This document shows positions 1 through 5,358 of a stretch of 5,379 nt of DNA, in pieces. The stretch comes from an uncultured Clostridia bacterium (GTDB taxonomy: Bacteria > Bacillota > Clostridia > Oscillospirales > Acutalibacteraceae). The notes below the pieces were generated by a model, which worked only from the letters and a program-made list of their open reading frames with translations, was not told the origin of the DNA and did no database searches. The translations under genes and the position numbers were made by a program. The stretch covers positions 1 through 5,379 of the forward strand of contig CAMBNE010000100.1 in the NCBI GenBank assembly GCA_945868935.1. Reading direction: 5' to 3'. Each line of letters starts with the position of its first letter. Position 1 is the first letter of the stretch.

Positions 1-126
1 ATAGCACTGCAATCTTTTACTGCCTTTGTCTGTAATCCGACTGACCTGCATTGACTTATCATCAAGCGGTAAATTCTGAGTGACTGATTTATATAATGTA
101 TCGCAATGAAGGTCAAAAAGATTCAT
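1..126 (-). CDS. Probable membrane dipeptidase (peptidase M19 family), N-terminal fragment
   Basis: Only the first 42 codons are present; the gene continues past the left edge. The ATG at 126 is preceded by AGGAG at 133-137 with a 6-base gap, a good ribosome binding site that overlaps the yraN stop codon. The peptide starts MNLFDLHCDTLY. The His-x-Asp of FDLHCDT (H7, D9) matches the first zinc-ligand motif of renal/membrane dipeptidases, which sits at the extreme N-terminus in bacterial members. The later KRLQCY resembles the segment just before the next strand in clostridial homologues. Family members are metal-dependent enzymes that cleave dipeptides, including some with a D-residue at the C-terminal position. 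No signal peptide is visible, so a cytoplasmic enzyme is expected. Other metal-dependent hydrolases with HxD or HxH starts are possible, because the catalytic core is outside the window. The gene appears to be the last visible member of the rbgA-rnhB-yraN run. Confidence 0.65.
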   Translation of the reverse strand, partial: MNLFDLHCDTLYKSVTQNLPLDDKSMQVSRITDKGSKRLQCY

Positions 127-135
127 ACCGTACTC

Positions 136-504
136 CTATTCAAAAGCACCTTCTATATAGTTAATATTTTCAAGCTTAAGATTTTCTGCATTTACGTAAA
201 CCTCGCAAACATCAAAGCGGCAGAATTTTTCCGTTTCATTTTCAGCTAAATACAGTGATGCGGTTTTTATAATTCTAATCTGTTTTTGTCGGTTTACAGC
301 GTCGGCGGCTGAAGTCATAGAATCCTTATGACGTGTTTTTACTTCAACAAAAACAATGTAGTTTTTATTCTCTGCAATTATATCAATTTCGCCGTATCTT
401 TTGCGGTAGTTTCTTTCTAAAATTCTGTATTTTTTCTTTTTGAGAAATTCAGCGGCATACTTCTCGCCTATCTCACCTATGCTTTGTGTGGAAAACTTTT
501 TCAT
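136..504 (-). CDS. yraN: YraN family (UPF0102) predicted nuclease-fold protein
   Basis: This 122-residue protein has the usual length of the YraN/UPF0102 family. The N-terminal helix with [12 protein letters not shown] is followed by YRILERNYR, then GEIDII (E39, D41) and VFVEVKTR (E54, K56). This spacing of acidic residue, strand and E-x-K is the PD-(D/E)xK nuclease arrangement. Further conserved stretches are NRQKQIRI (71-78) and RFDV (96-99). The biochemical role of the family is poorly defined, and nuclease or Holliday-junction-type activity is inferred from the fold. I chose the ATG at 504 because it overlaps the rnhB stop as ATGA and begins exactly where family members begin. A GTG at 546 would add 14 residues that do not look like the family and would lie inside rnhB. 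The ribosome binding site is weak, so translation is probably coupled to rnhB. Confidence 0.93.
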   Translation of the reverse strand: MKKFSTQSIGEIGEKYAAEFLKKKKYRILERNYRKRYGEIDIIAENKNYIVFVEVKTRHKDSMTSAADAVNRQKQIRIIKTASLYLAENETEKFCRFDVCEVYVNAENLKLENINYIEGAFE

Positions 505-1100
505 TTTTTGATTTTCTTTAGAAAACTCATTCTGTGGTATGGGCACGGACCGTATTCTAAAATTGCTTCTCTGTGCGCTGATGTGCCGTATCCTTTGTGC
601 TTGTCAAACTGATATTGAGGGTATTCCTTTGCATATTCATACAAAAGTCTGTCCCTTGAAACCTTTGCAAGGATTGAGGCACAGGCAATTGACATAGACT
701 TAGCATCGCCTTTTACAATAGCTTCGCCGTCAATTTCAAGCTGCGGCATTTTATTGCCGTCAATCATTGCATAATCAGCCTTAACATCAAGTCCTTCAAC
801 TGCTCTTTTCATAGCAAGCATTGTGGCGTTTAATATATTAATACTCTCTATTTCTTCAACGCTTGCATACGCTATACAATATGAAACAGCAGTTCCCTTT
901 ATTACATCAAAAAGCGCTTCACGCTTTTTCTCGGTGAGCTTTTTGGAATCATTAACACCATCAATAATAGTATTCGGTGGCAAAATAACAGCGGCGGCAC
1001 ATACAGGACCTGCAAGAGGTCCTCTGCCTGCTTCATCAACACCGCAGATTGCTTTATAGCCCTTTAATTCAGCATTTTGTTCATATTCAATCCAGTTCAT
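501..1100 (-). CDS. rnhB: Ribonuclease HII
   Basis: RNase HII cuts the RNA strand of RNA-DNA hybrids and starts removal of single ribonucleotides misincorporated into DNA. The 199-residue length is typical. [14 protein letters not shown] (20-33) carries the metal-binding D22 and E23 and the GRG motif that reads the RNA-DNA junction. NDSKKL is at 50-55 and MIDGNK (112-117) holds the third ligand D114. VKGD (D132) and AKVSRD (D150) supply the further conserved Asp positions. HKGYGT (168-173) contains the Tyr (Y171) that family members use to sense the junction. HRMSF near the C-terminus is also characteristic. There is no N-terminal extension of the RNase HIII type. The ATG overlaps the rbgA stop as ATGA, and GGAG lies 7 bases upstream within rbgA. 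The 3' end overlaps yraN in the same way, so the three genes form a translationally coupled group. Confidence 0.97.
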   Translation of the reverse strand: MNWIEYEQNAELKGYKAICGVDEAGRGPLAGPVCAAAVILPPNTIIDGVNDSKKLTEKKREALFDVIKGTAVSYCIAYASVEEIESINILNATMLAMKRAVEGLDVKADYAMIDGNKMPQLEIDGEAIVKGDAKSMSIACASILAKVSRDRLLYEYAKEYPQYQFDKHKGYGTSAHREAILEYGPCPYHRMSFLKKIKK

Positions 1101-1975
1101 TTTAACACTCCGTTAGGCATTTCAACTGTAATTCTTCCGAACTTTGCACTTCGAAACTCGTCAAGCAGCATAATAGCCGCTCTTTCGGTATTTACTTCTC
1201 CGCCTGAAACAAGCATACCTCTTTTTCTTGCAATAATTTTCAGCAATTCGTAAGAATCAATATTATCAAGTTCGGTGTCTTCAAGCTTAAAACGTGAAAT
1301 AAAATCAACTGGCTTGAGCTCCTTTAGAAAATCAAGCAGTCTTACAGCTAAAAGCTCAATATCAAGAATCTGATCTTTTACCGCTCCTGTAAATGCAAGG
1401 TGTTCTCCGACAATTTTATCGTTAAATTTAGGCCACAGTACACCGGGGGTATCGAGCATTTCAAGATTTTTTGCAATTGTAAACCACTGATTTCCTCTTG
1501 TAACTCCCGGTCTGTCCTCAACTTTTGCACGGTTTTGCTTTGCAATTTTGTTGATAAAGGAAGATTTACCAACATTCGGTATTCCGACAATCATAATTCT
1601 CATCATCGGATTAACCATTCCCTTTGCTTTAAGTCGGTTTATCCTTTCACTCATAACCTTATTGACCGCAGGAGCAAATTTATTAAGTCCTCTACCGCTT
1701 TTGCAGTCAACAGCAATTGCAGTAATACCCTGTTTTTCAAAATAGTCAATCCACATTTTTGTTGCGGTCTGATTAGCCATATCGCATTTGTTAAGCAGAA
1801 TTATTCTCGGCTTGTTCTGAATAAGCTTTGCCAAATCGGGATTGCGACTGCTTATTGGTATTCTTGCGTCTATTATTTCGGCGACTGCGTCAACAAGCTT
1901 TAGACTCGCCTGAATCTGTCGTTTAGTTTTGGTCATATGACCGGGAAACCACTGAATATTTTGCATTTCGCTCAT
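1097..1975 (-). CDS. rbgA: Ribosome biogenesis GTPase RbgA (YlqF)
   Basis: RbgA is a circularly permuted GTPase that drives a late step of 50S subunit assembly in Firmicutes. The 292-residue protein opens with [13 protein letters not shown] (7-19), the family signature, including the conserved His (H13) linked to catalysis. The G motifs appear in permuted order: G4 NKCD (62-65), a G5-like CKSGRG (91-96), G1 GIPNVGKSS (131-139), the G2 Thr in PGVTRG (156-161), and G3 DTPG (175-178). GVLWPKF and TGAVKD follow, then the C-terminal helical RNA-binding domain with KRGMLVSGG. All key residues are present. The ATG at 1975 is 12 bases after the lepB stop, and that stop is part of a TGAGG ribosome binding site with a somewhat long gap of 10. 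A second ATG three codons in is possible but has a poorer upstream site. The gene is followed directly by rnhB, as in Bacillus. Confidence 0.97.
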   Translation of the reverse strand: MSEMQNIQWFPGHMTKTKRQIQASLKLVDAVAEIIDARIPISSRNPDLAKLIQNKPRIILLNKCDMANQTATKMWIDYFEKQGITAIAVDCKSGRGLNKFAPAVNKVMSERINRLKAKGMVNPMMRIMIVGIPNVGKSSFINKIAKQNRAKVEDRPGVTRGNQWFTIAKNLEMLDTPGVLWPKFNDKIVGEHLAFTGAVKDQILDIELLAVRLLDFLKELKPVDFISRFKLEDTELDNIDSYELLKIIARKRGMLVSGGEVNTERAAIMLLDEFRSAKFGRITVEMPNGVLK

Positions 1976-1987
1976 TTTATATCATCC

Positions 1988-2545
1988 TCAATACAGGTAT
2001 TTTATTCTGTCAAACGGATAAAACACAAATTGTGCTTTACCGATTACGTCGTCACAAGGTACAAGCCCGATGTTTGCATCACGGCTGTCAAGAGATATTC
2101 CCCTGTTATCACCCATCACAAAAATATAGTTTTCGGGTATTACATATGGGAATTTGTACTCATTTTCAGGCTTTTTAGTAAATGAAGATATGTAATCTTC
2201 TTCAAGCATTACTCCGTCATACACCTTGCCTGTTGCATAATCTATATCCAACGTCTGTCCTTCTGTCGCAATTACTCTCTTAATAATTCGTTTCTCAATC
2301 ATATTTTCCGCATTTATAGCGACGATGTCACCTGATTTAGGCGTGTAATTAAAACTTGTCAGAAAAACCTTATCATTGTCGTGCAGGGTTTCATACATTG
2401 AATTTCCGACCACGTTAGCATCTCTTATAAAAAATGTAAATATAATTGAAACTATTGCAAAGACAAAAATAACTGATTTTATTATTTCAAAAGAATAGCA
2501 GGTTATCTTTTTCTGATTATAGCTGTATTTAATTTTTTTACTCAT
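1988..2545 (-). CDS. lepB: Signal peptidase I, second tandem copy
   Basis: Type I signal peptidase, which removes signal peptides from exported proteins at the outer face of the membrane. The 185-residue protein has a short basic N-terminus, one membrane segment (about 21-40) and a Gram-positive-type catalytic domain. Box B GNSMYETL carries the nucleophile S49. Box C is SGDIVAI (71-77). Box D RIIKRVIATEGQ carries the general base K89. Box E is GDNRGISLDSR (145-155). The Ser/Lys dyad is intact, so activity is expected. The C-terminus VIGKAQFVFYPF...YLY closely matches the neighbouring copy at 2636-3313. By eye about half of the aligned catalytic-domain residues are identical, which indicates an old tandem duplication. 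GGAGG lies 5 bases before the ATG. The stop codon is embedded in the rbgA ribosome binding site. A candidate separate promoter lies upstream at 2578-2606. Confidence 0.95.
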   Translation of the reverse strand: MSKKIKYSYNQKKITCYSFEIIKSVIFVFAIVSIIFTFFIRDANVVGNSMYETLHDNDKVFLTSFNYTPKSGDIVAINAENMIEKRIIKRVIATEGQTLDIDYATGKVYDGVMLEEDYISSFTKKPENEYKFPYVIPENYIFVMGDNRGISLDSRDANIGLVPCDDVIGKAQFVFYPFDRIKYLY

Positions 2546-2565
2546 AAATTCCTCCGAAAAAGTAA

Positions 2566-2599
2566 AAGCTTATTTCTATTATAAAACAGAAACAAGCTT
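2566..2599 (-). other. Imperfect inverted repeat between the two lepB genes
   Basis: Two 12-base arms (2566-2577 and 2588-2599) flank a 10-base loop. Each arm carries the palindrome AAGCTT. In minus-strand RNA all 12 positions pair, one as a G-U wobble. On the plus strand the same position is an A-C mismatch, which favours a minus-strand RNA role. The stem is AU-rich and is followed on the minus strand by UUACUUUUU and then the lepB ribosome binding site. It could be a weak terminator for the upstream lepB or a leader hairpin for the downstream one. Confidence 0.4.
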
Positions 2600-2606
2600 A
2601 ATACAA
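2578..2606 (-). promoter_or_regulatory. Candidate promoter for the second lepB and downstream genes
   Basis: On the minus strand a perfect -10 TATAAT (2578-2583) lies 17 bases after TTGTAT (2601-2606), which matches only the TTG half of the -35 consensus. Transcription would start at about 2571, leaving roughly 25 bases before the lepB ATG at 2545. The -10 falls in the loop of the inverted repeat at 2566-2599. In this AT-rich spacer a chance -10 match is plausible, so the call rests on the perfect hexamer plus correct spacing. Confidence 0.4.
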
Positions 2607-2635
2607 TACAAAAATTAAAATATCAAATTACTAAA

Positions 2636-3313
2636 TCAGTAAAGATATCCGAAATCACTGAACGGGAACGCAACAAACTGCGCCTTGCCGATTACGTTGT
2701 CAACATCAATAAGACCGATTTCGGTTCTGCGGCTGTCAAGAGATACTCTTCTGTTGTCACCCATAACAAACACCTTGCCTTCGGGCACAACCTCAGGAAT
2801 TTCATAGTCGCCGTAATTTCCTGCAAAAGTAGAATCACTTATGTAAGACTCTTCAAGAACAACACCGTCTACTATTATTCTGTCATTCTCATAATCAAGC
2901 TTAATTGTCTGTCCTTCAGTAGCAATTACTCTCTTGATAATCGGTTTAGCATACTCTGCACCGTGAGAAATAACTATAATATCTCCGTCTTTGGGAGTAT
3001 AGAAAAGATTTGTTACAATAACCTTGTCCTTGGATTCAAGAGTGCTTTCCATTGAAGTTCCGTCAACGTCAACAAGGCGGAAAACAAAGGTAAGACATAT
3101 TACAACAATAGAAATTGCAAAAAGAATACAGCGTATCCAATCAAAAAATCCGGAAACTGCTCCTTCGGATTTCATTGTAACAAACTCATTATCTTTTAAA
3201 TCTTCGGATTTATCCTTAAAGTAAATATCGGGATTCAGATCGGCAGAAAGCTCAATATCATCGTTATTGAGAGTTTCCTTTGGAGTTTCATCAAATGTGT
3301 TTTTTTCGCTCAA
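2636..3313 (-). CDS. lepB: Signal peptidase I, first tandem copy, with acidic N-terminal extension
   Basis: Type I signal peptidase with an intact catalytic core. Numbered from the chosen TTG start (225 residues): membrane segment about 59-80, box B DGTSMESTL with nucleophile S87, box C DGDIIVI, box D IIKRVIATEGQ with K127, and box E GDNRRVSLDSR (185-195). Before the membrane segment is a cytoplasmic extension of about 55 residues. It is strongly acidic (15 Asp/Glu against 6 Lys in the first 50), looks disordered, and is absent from the second copy and from the shorter Bacillus-type enzymes. The start is uncertain. A GTG at 3322 lies inside the AGGTG ribosome binding site (3320-3324), whereas the TTG at 3313 sits 6 bases after it, the expected spacing. 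An ATG at codon 47 would give a standard short enzyme but has only a weak site. The gene follows the rplS terminator, so it depends on read-through or an unseen promoter. Confidence 0.94.
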   Translation of the reverse strand: MSEKNTFDETPKETLNNDDIELSADLNPDIYFKDKSEDLKDNEFVTMKSEGAVSGFFDWIRCILFAISIVVICLTFVFRLVDVDGTSMESTLESKDKVIVTNLFYTPKDGDIIVISHGAEYAKPIIKRVIATEGQTIKLDYENDRIIVDGVVLEESYISDSTFAGNYGDYEIPEVVPEGKVFVMGDNRRVSLDSRRTEIGLIDVDNVIGKAQFVAFPFSDFGYLY

Positions 3314-3319
3314 TTTATT

Positions 3320-3324
3320 CACCT
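3320..3324 (-). promoter_or_regulatory. lepB: Ribosome binding site that decides the first lepB start
   Basis: The minus strand reads AGGTG, then AATAAA, then TTG. AGGTG pairs with the anti-Shine-Dalgarno end of 16S rRNA and is 6 bases from TTG. The upstream in-frame GTG is the last three bases of the site itself, so it could not use it. Only an upstream CAGCA stretch precedes that GTG. This favours the TTG start. Confidence 0.6.
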
Positions 3325-3343
3325 GCTGAAAATAAATTAAAGT

Positions 3344-3371
3344 AAAAAAGGGACTTTTCAGTCCCCTTTTT
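3344..3371 (-). terminator. Intrinsic terminator after rplS
   Basis: On the minus strand a GGGACT stem closes on a GAAA tetraloop and AGTCCC, and is followed by six Ts (3344-3349). An A-tract upstream extends pairing through A-T pairs after one mismatch. The hairpin starts 13 bases after the rplS stop codon. It is a well-formed rho-independent terminator. It separates the rplS transcript from the lepB genes, and some read-through probably supplies them. Confidence 0.85.
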
Positions 3372-3384
3372 AAACATTAAAGAA

Positions 3385-3732
3385 TTACTTGCGAATCTGC
3401 TCTTTAACCTTAGCAGCCTTACCAACTCTGTCACGGAGATAGTAGAGCTTGCTTCTGCGAACCTTACCGTAACGAACAACCTGTACGTCTTTTACGTTAG
3501 GTGAATGGAGCGGGAACACTCTCTCAACACCTACGCCGTAAGCTACACGTCTTACAGTAAATGTTTCAGCTACGCCACTGCCTCTCTTAGCAATAACAGT
3601 ACCCTCGAACATCTGGATTCTTTCTCTTTCGCCTTCACGAATGTTTACCGATACTCTTACAGTATCACCGATGCTGAACTGAGGAGTAGTATCCTTAACA
3701 GAACCGGCAGCGATTGTTTTTAATGCGTCCAT
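3385..3732 (-). CDS. rplS: 50S ribosomal protein L19
   Basis: L19 is a large-subunit protein at the 30S-50S interface. The 115-residue length is standard. The family pattern is clear: a short N-terminal helix ([13 protein letters not shown]), then [32 protein letters not shown] strands beginning at about residue 19, the [13 protein letters not shown] segment, [15 protein letters not shown], and the basic C-terminus with [21 protein letters not shown]. The ATG at 3732 follows a perfect AGGAGG (3739-3744) after 6 bases. Longer in-frame starts (up to 3792) would run into the structured leader and add residues foreign to L19. In many bacteria rplS ends the rpsP-rimM-trmD operon. Here it lies between rluD and lepB with its own promoter and terminator, so it seems to be mainly a single-gene transcript whose level is probably set in its leader. 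Confidence 0.98.
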   Translation of the reverse strand: MDALKTIAAGSVKDTTPQFSIGDTVRVSVNIREGERERIQMFEGTVIAKRGSGVAETFTVRRVAYGVGVERVFPLHSPNVKDVQVVRYGKVRRSKLYYLRDRVGKAAKVKEQIRK

Positions 3733-3738
3733 TTTTAT

Positions 3739-3744
3739 CCTCCT
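3739..3744 (-). promoter_or_regulatory. rplS: Consensus ribosome binding site of rplS
   Basis: A full AGGAGG on the minus strand lies 6 bases before ATG at 3732. It fixes the L19 start 20 codons inside the longest open frame and suits a highly expressed ribosomal protein gene. Confidence 0.9.
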
Positions 3745-3849
3745 AATTTTCCCGATATTCATACCTTTTCGGTAGCGGACTATCAGCTTCAAAATGACGG
3801 CTAAGCCGTTATTTGAACCGCGTCGTGAGTAACGACGGTATCAAATGCC
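3745..3849 (-). promoter_or_regulatory. Structured 5' leader of rplS (candidate L19 autoregulatory leader)
   Basis: Between the predicted start of transcription (about 3848-3850) and the ribosome binding site, the minus-strand RNA can form three successive hairpins. The first is CGUCGU/ACGACG with a 5-base loop (3821-3837), extended by outer pairs to 3817-3839. The second is ACGGC/GCCGU with a UUA loop (3797-3809), extended by CAAA/UUUG to 3790-3815. The third is UACC/GGUA around GAAAA (3762-3774), with outer CCG/CGG to about 3752-3778. Ribosomal protein leaders for L19 are known in Firmicutes (the Rfam L19_leader family), where the protein is thought to bind its own mRNA. Whether this one belongs to that family I cannot test by eye. 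There is no open frame and no obvious terminator in the leader, so translational control or stability is more likely than attenuation. Confidence 0.55.
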
Positions 3850-3854
3850 TATTA

Positions 3855-3883
3855 ATAATATCATAAAAGGAAAAATAATTCAA
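3855..3883 (-). promoter_or_regulatory. rplS: Promoter of rplS
   Basis: On the minus strand TTGAAT (3878-3883, 4 of 6 to consensus) is followed after exactly 17 bases by TATTAT (3855-3860, 5 of 6). A TG one base upstream of the -10 (3861-3863 reads TGA) makes it an extended -10 site. This is a standard housekeeping (sigma-A type) promoter. Transcription should begin at 3848-3850, giving a leader of about 117 bases. It begins 24 bases after the rluD stop, and I see no convincing terminator for rluD in between, so lspA-rluD transcripts may read into rplS. Confidence 0.8.
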
Positions 3884-3906
3884 GAGTTTTTTTCAAAAAA
3901 AGCAAA

Positions 3907-4824
3907 TTATTTACTTATATTATTTAGTTTAGTTAAAAATTCAGTAAAATAATCGGGCAATTGTGAAGAAAACTCTAAATATTCCTCTGTTTTCGGATGG
4001 ATAAATCCAATTTTTCGTGCATGCAAGCATTGACCGACAAAGGAAACTTTTTCATTTTTCACTCCGTAAACGGTATCTCCTGCAACAGGATGACCGAGAT
4101 AAGCCATATGAACCCTGATTTGGTGCGTTCTTCCAGTTTCAAGAATACATTTTATGTGCGTATAGCCTTTGTATCTTCGAATTACCGAATAATGTGTGAC
4201 TGCATTTTTGCTGTTTTTAGTTGTAACGCACATTTTCTTTCTGTCATTCGGATTTCTGCCTATCGGTGCATCAACTGTACCTTCATCGTCTTTTATATTT
4301 CCGAAAACAACAGCTTCGTACTCTCTTGTAAATGAATGGTCTTTTATCTGCTTTGCAAGGTGAGCGTGAGCAAAATCGTTTTTTGCAACTATAAGAAGTC
4401 CGCTTGTGTCCTTGTCTATTCGATGTACAATTCCGGGACGTAGTACGCCGTTAATTCCCGAAAGACTGTCTCCACAATGATATAAAAGTGCATTTACCAG
4501 AGTTCCGTCATAGTTTCCAGCCGCAGGATGAACTACCATACCTTTCGGTTTATTTACTACAAGGAGATAATCATCCTCATAAACTATGTCAAGAGGAATA
4601 TTTTCTGCCTTTGCTTCGTATGGAACAGGTTCGGGAATCTGCAAAACAACAACATCGCCTGCTGAAAGCTTGTACTTCTTGTCAACCTGCTTTTCATTAA
4701 CCGTAACACCTGATTTTTCAATCAGATTGACAGCCGCACTTCTTGACAGACCAACATCAGCAACGGAAATAAACTTATCTAGTCTTATTCCGTTTTCGTT
4801 ACAAATCAATTTATGTTCAGTCAT
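3907..4824 (-). CDS. rluD: RluA-family 23S rRNA pseudouridine synthase (RluD/YlyB-like)
   Basis: The enzyme converts uridines in 23S rRNA to pseudouridine. The 305-residue protein begins with an S4 RNA-binding domain (about 13-60: RLDKFIS, LSRSAAVNLIEKSGVTVN). The catalytic domain follows, with VNKPKGMVVHPA (90-101), the active-site motif HRIDKDTSGLL (134-144) with catalytic D137, REYEAVVFG (168-175) and ETGRTHQIRVHM (229-240). GHPVAGDTVYG (245-254) completes the family pattern. The S4 domain plus this length fits the RluD/YlyB branch, and in E. coli RluD modifies helix 69. The exact target here is inferred, and it could be another RluA-family site. The ATG lies only 3 bases after the lspA stop, with a weak GAAGA-type ribosome binding site, so translation is probably coupled to lspA. 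The lspA-rluD pair is the same as lspA-ylyB in Bacillus. Confidence 0.95.
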   Translation of the reverse strand: MTEHKLICNENGIRLDKFISVADVGLSRSAAVNLIEKSGVTVNEKQVDKKYKLSAGDVVVLQIPEPVPYEAKAENIPLDIVYEDDYLLVVNKPKGMVVHPAAGNYDGTLVNALLYHCGDSLSGINGVLRPGIVHRIDKDTSGLLIVAKNDFAHAHLAKQIKDHSFTREYEAVVFGNIKDDEGTVDAPIGRNPNDRKKMCVTTKNSKNAVTHYSVIRRYKGYTHIKCILETGRTHQIRVHMAYLGHPVAGDTVYGVKNEKVSFVGQCLHARKIGFIHPKTEEYLEFSSQLPDYFTEFLTKLNNISK

Positions 4825-4827
4825 TTT

Positions 4828-5298
4828 TTATCTTCGCCTTTTTGAACTGTCGAGTACATCGGAGAAAAACAAAAGATAGATAACAAGCATAATTGTGCCT
4901 GCTGTAATGCAATAGTCGGCAAAATTGCACACCGGAGGGAAAAACGAAAGGCTAAGATAATCAATTACATAGCCGTAAAAGATTCTGTCAATCAGGTTTC
5001 CGATTCCTCCGCCGATTATTAAAGCGGCACAAATATAGAAAAACTTACCCTTTGGTCTTTTCTTAAACATATAAAATATTATGATTGCAAGCAAAACGGA
5101 AGTAAGTGCAACGAAAACCCAACGCATATCCGAAAACATACCAAATGCCACGCCTTTATTTTCTACATATGTCAGGCTGAATAAATTGTCGATTACACTT
5201 ACCGAACCGACAGGCTGAAGATAAGCTGATACAAAATACTTAATAATCTGGTCAATTATAACGAGTACTGCTCCGACTATCAGTGAAATAAACGGCAT
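4828..5298 (-). CDS. lspA: Lipoprotein signal peptidase (signal peptidase II)
   Basis: LspA is an inner-membrane aspartic protease that removes the signal peptide of lipoproteins after lipid attachment to the conserved Cys. The 156-residue protein has four predicted membrane segments (about 3-23, 59-77, 86-100 and 129-145) and the family's conserved blocks: DQIIKYF with D16, VENKGVAFGMF (45-55), GNLIDRIFYGYVIDYL with N101, D104 and D113, and NFADYCIT with N125 and D128. D104 and D128 correspond to the catalytic Asp pair. The C-terminus is basic (KRRR). I chose the ATG at 5298 because GGAGG lies 5 bases upstream and the protein then starts where family members start. The open frame extends 16 codons further to 5346 but would run through a leader hairpin. 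It is the first gene of the lspA-rluD pair. Confidence 0.97.
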   Translation of the reverse strand: MPFISLIVGAVLVIIDQIIKYFVSAYLQPVGSVSVIDNLFSLTYVENKGVAFGMFSDMRWVFVALTSVLLAIIIFYMFKKRPKGKFFYICAALIIGGGIGNLIDRIFYGYVIDYLSLSFFPPVCNFADYCITAGTIMLVIYLLFFSDVLDSSKRRR

Positions 5299-5325
5299 AA
5301 ATTCCTCCGGAAAACGATTAGAACA

Positions 5326-5351
5326 AATCGGTGTGGCAAAACACACCGATT
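5326..5351 (-). other. Perfect 10-bp inverted repeat in the lspA leader
   Basis: Arms 5326-5335 and 5342-5351 are perfectly complementary (AATCGGTGTG on the plus strand) with a 6-base loop. On the minus strand the stem is followed by TGTTCTAATCG, which is a poor T-tract. It may be a weak terminator of the gene upstream of lspA or a hairpin at the 5' end of the lspA mRNA. On the plus strand the following bases (GTTTATAAT) are no better as a terminator. Nothing else is visible in 5299-5379 apart from a candidate -10. Confidence 0.5.
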
Positions 5352-5352
5352 G

Positions 5353-5358
5353 TTTATA
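5353..5358 (-). promoter_or_regulatory. Candidate -10 element for lspA
   Basis: TATAAA on the minus strand (5 of 6 to consensus) lies 54 bases before the lspA ATG. The matching -35 would fall at about 5376 and beyond, so it is cut by the window edge and cannot be judged. Transcription would start near 5346, placing the inverted repeat at the 5' end of the RNA. The surrounding DNA is very AT-rich, so chance matches are common. Confidence 0.25.

Noticed and set aside
505..546. GTG start extending yraN by 14 residues
   Set aside because: The added residues do not resemble the YraN N-terminus, while the ATG at 504 overlaps the rnhB stop as ATGA and fits the family length.
1400..1903. Plus-strand 167-codon open frame antisense to rbgA
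   Set aside because: It lies wholly inside rbgA, whose protein shows every G motif. The plus-strand translation is Cys/Phe/Asn-rich and matches no family I recognise, and no upstream ribosome binding site is apparent. It is a shadow frame.
3733..3792. Longer rplS start adding 20 residues
   Set aside because: The extension translates the structured leader, and a consensus AGGAGG sits 6 bases before the ATG at 3732, where L19 proteins normally begin.
3885..3901. T-run/A-run pair after rluD as a terminator
   Set aside because: TTTTTT/AAAAAA pairing with no GC core is not a credible intrinsic terminator, and the region overlaps the rplS -35 area.
4586..4879. Plus-strand 97-codon open frame across the rluD-lspA junction
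   Set aside because: It is antisense to two well-supported genes and its product has no recognisable domain. It is best explained as chance.
5299..5346. Longer lspA start adding 16 residues
   Set aside because: It would run through the inverted repeat and add a Cys-rich stretch foreign to LspA. GGAGG lies 5 bases before the ATG at 5298.
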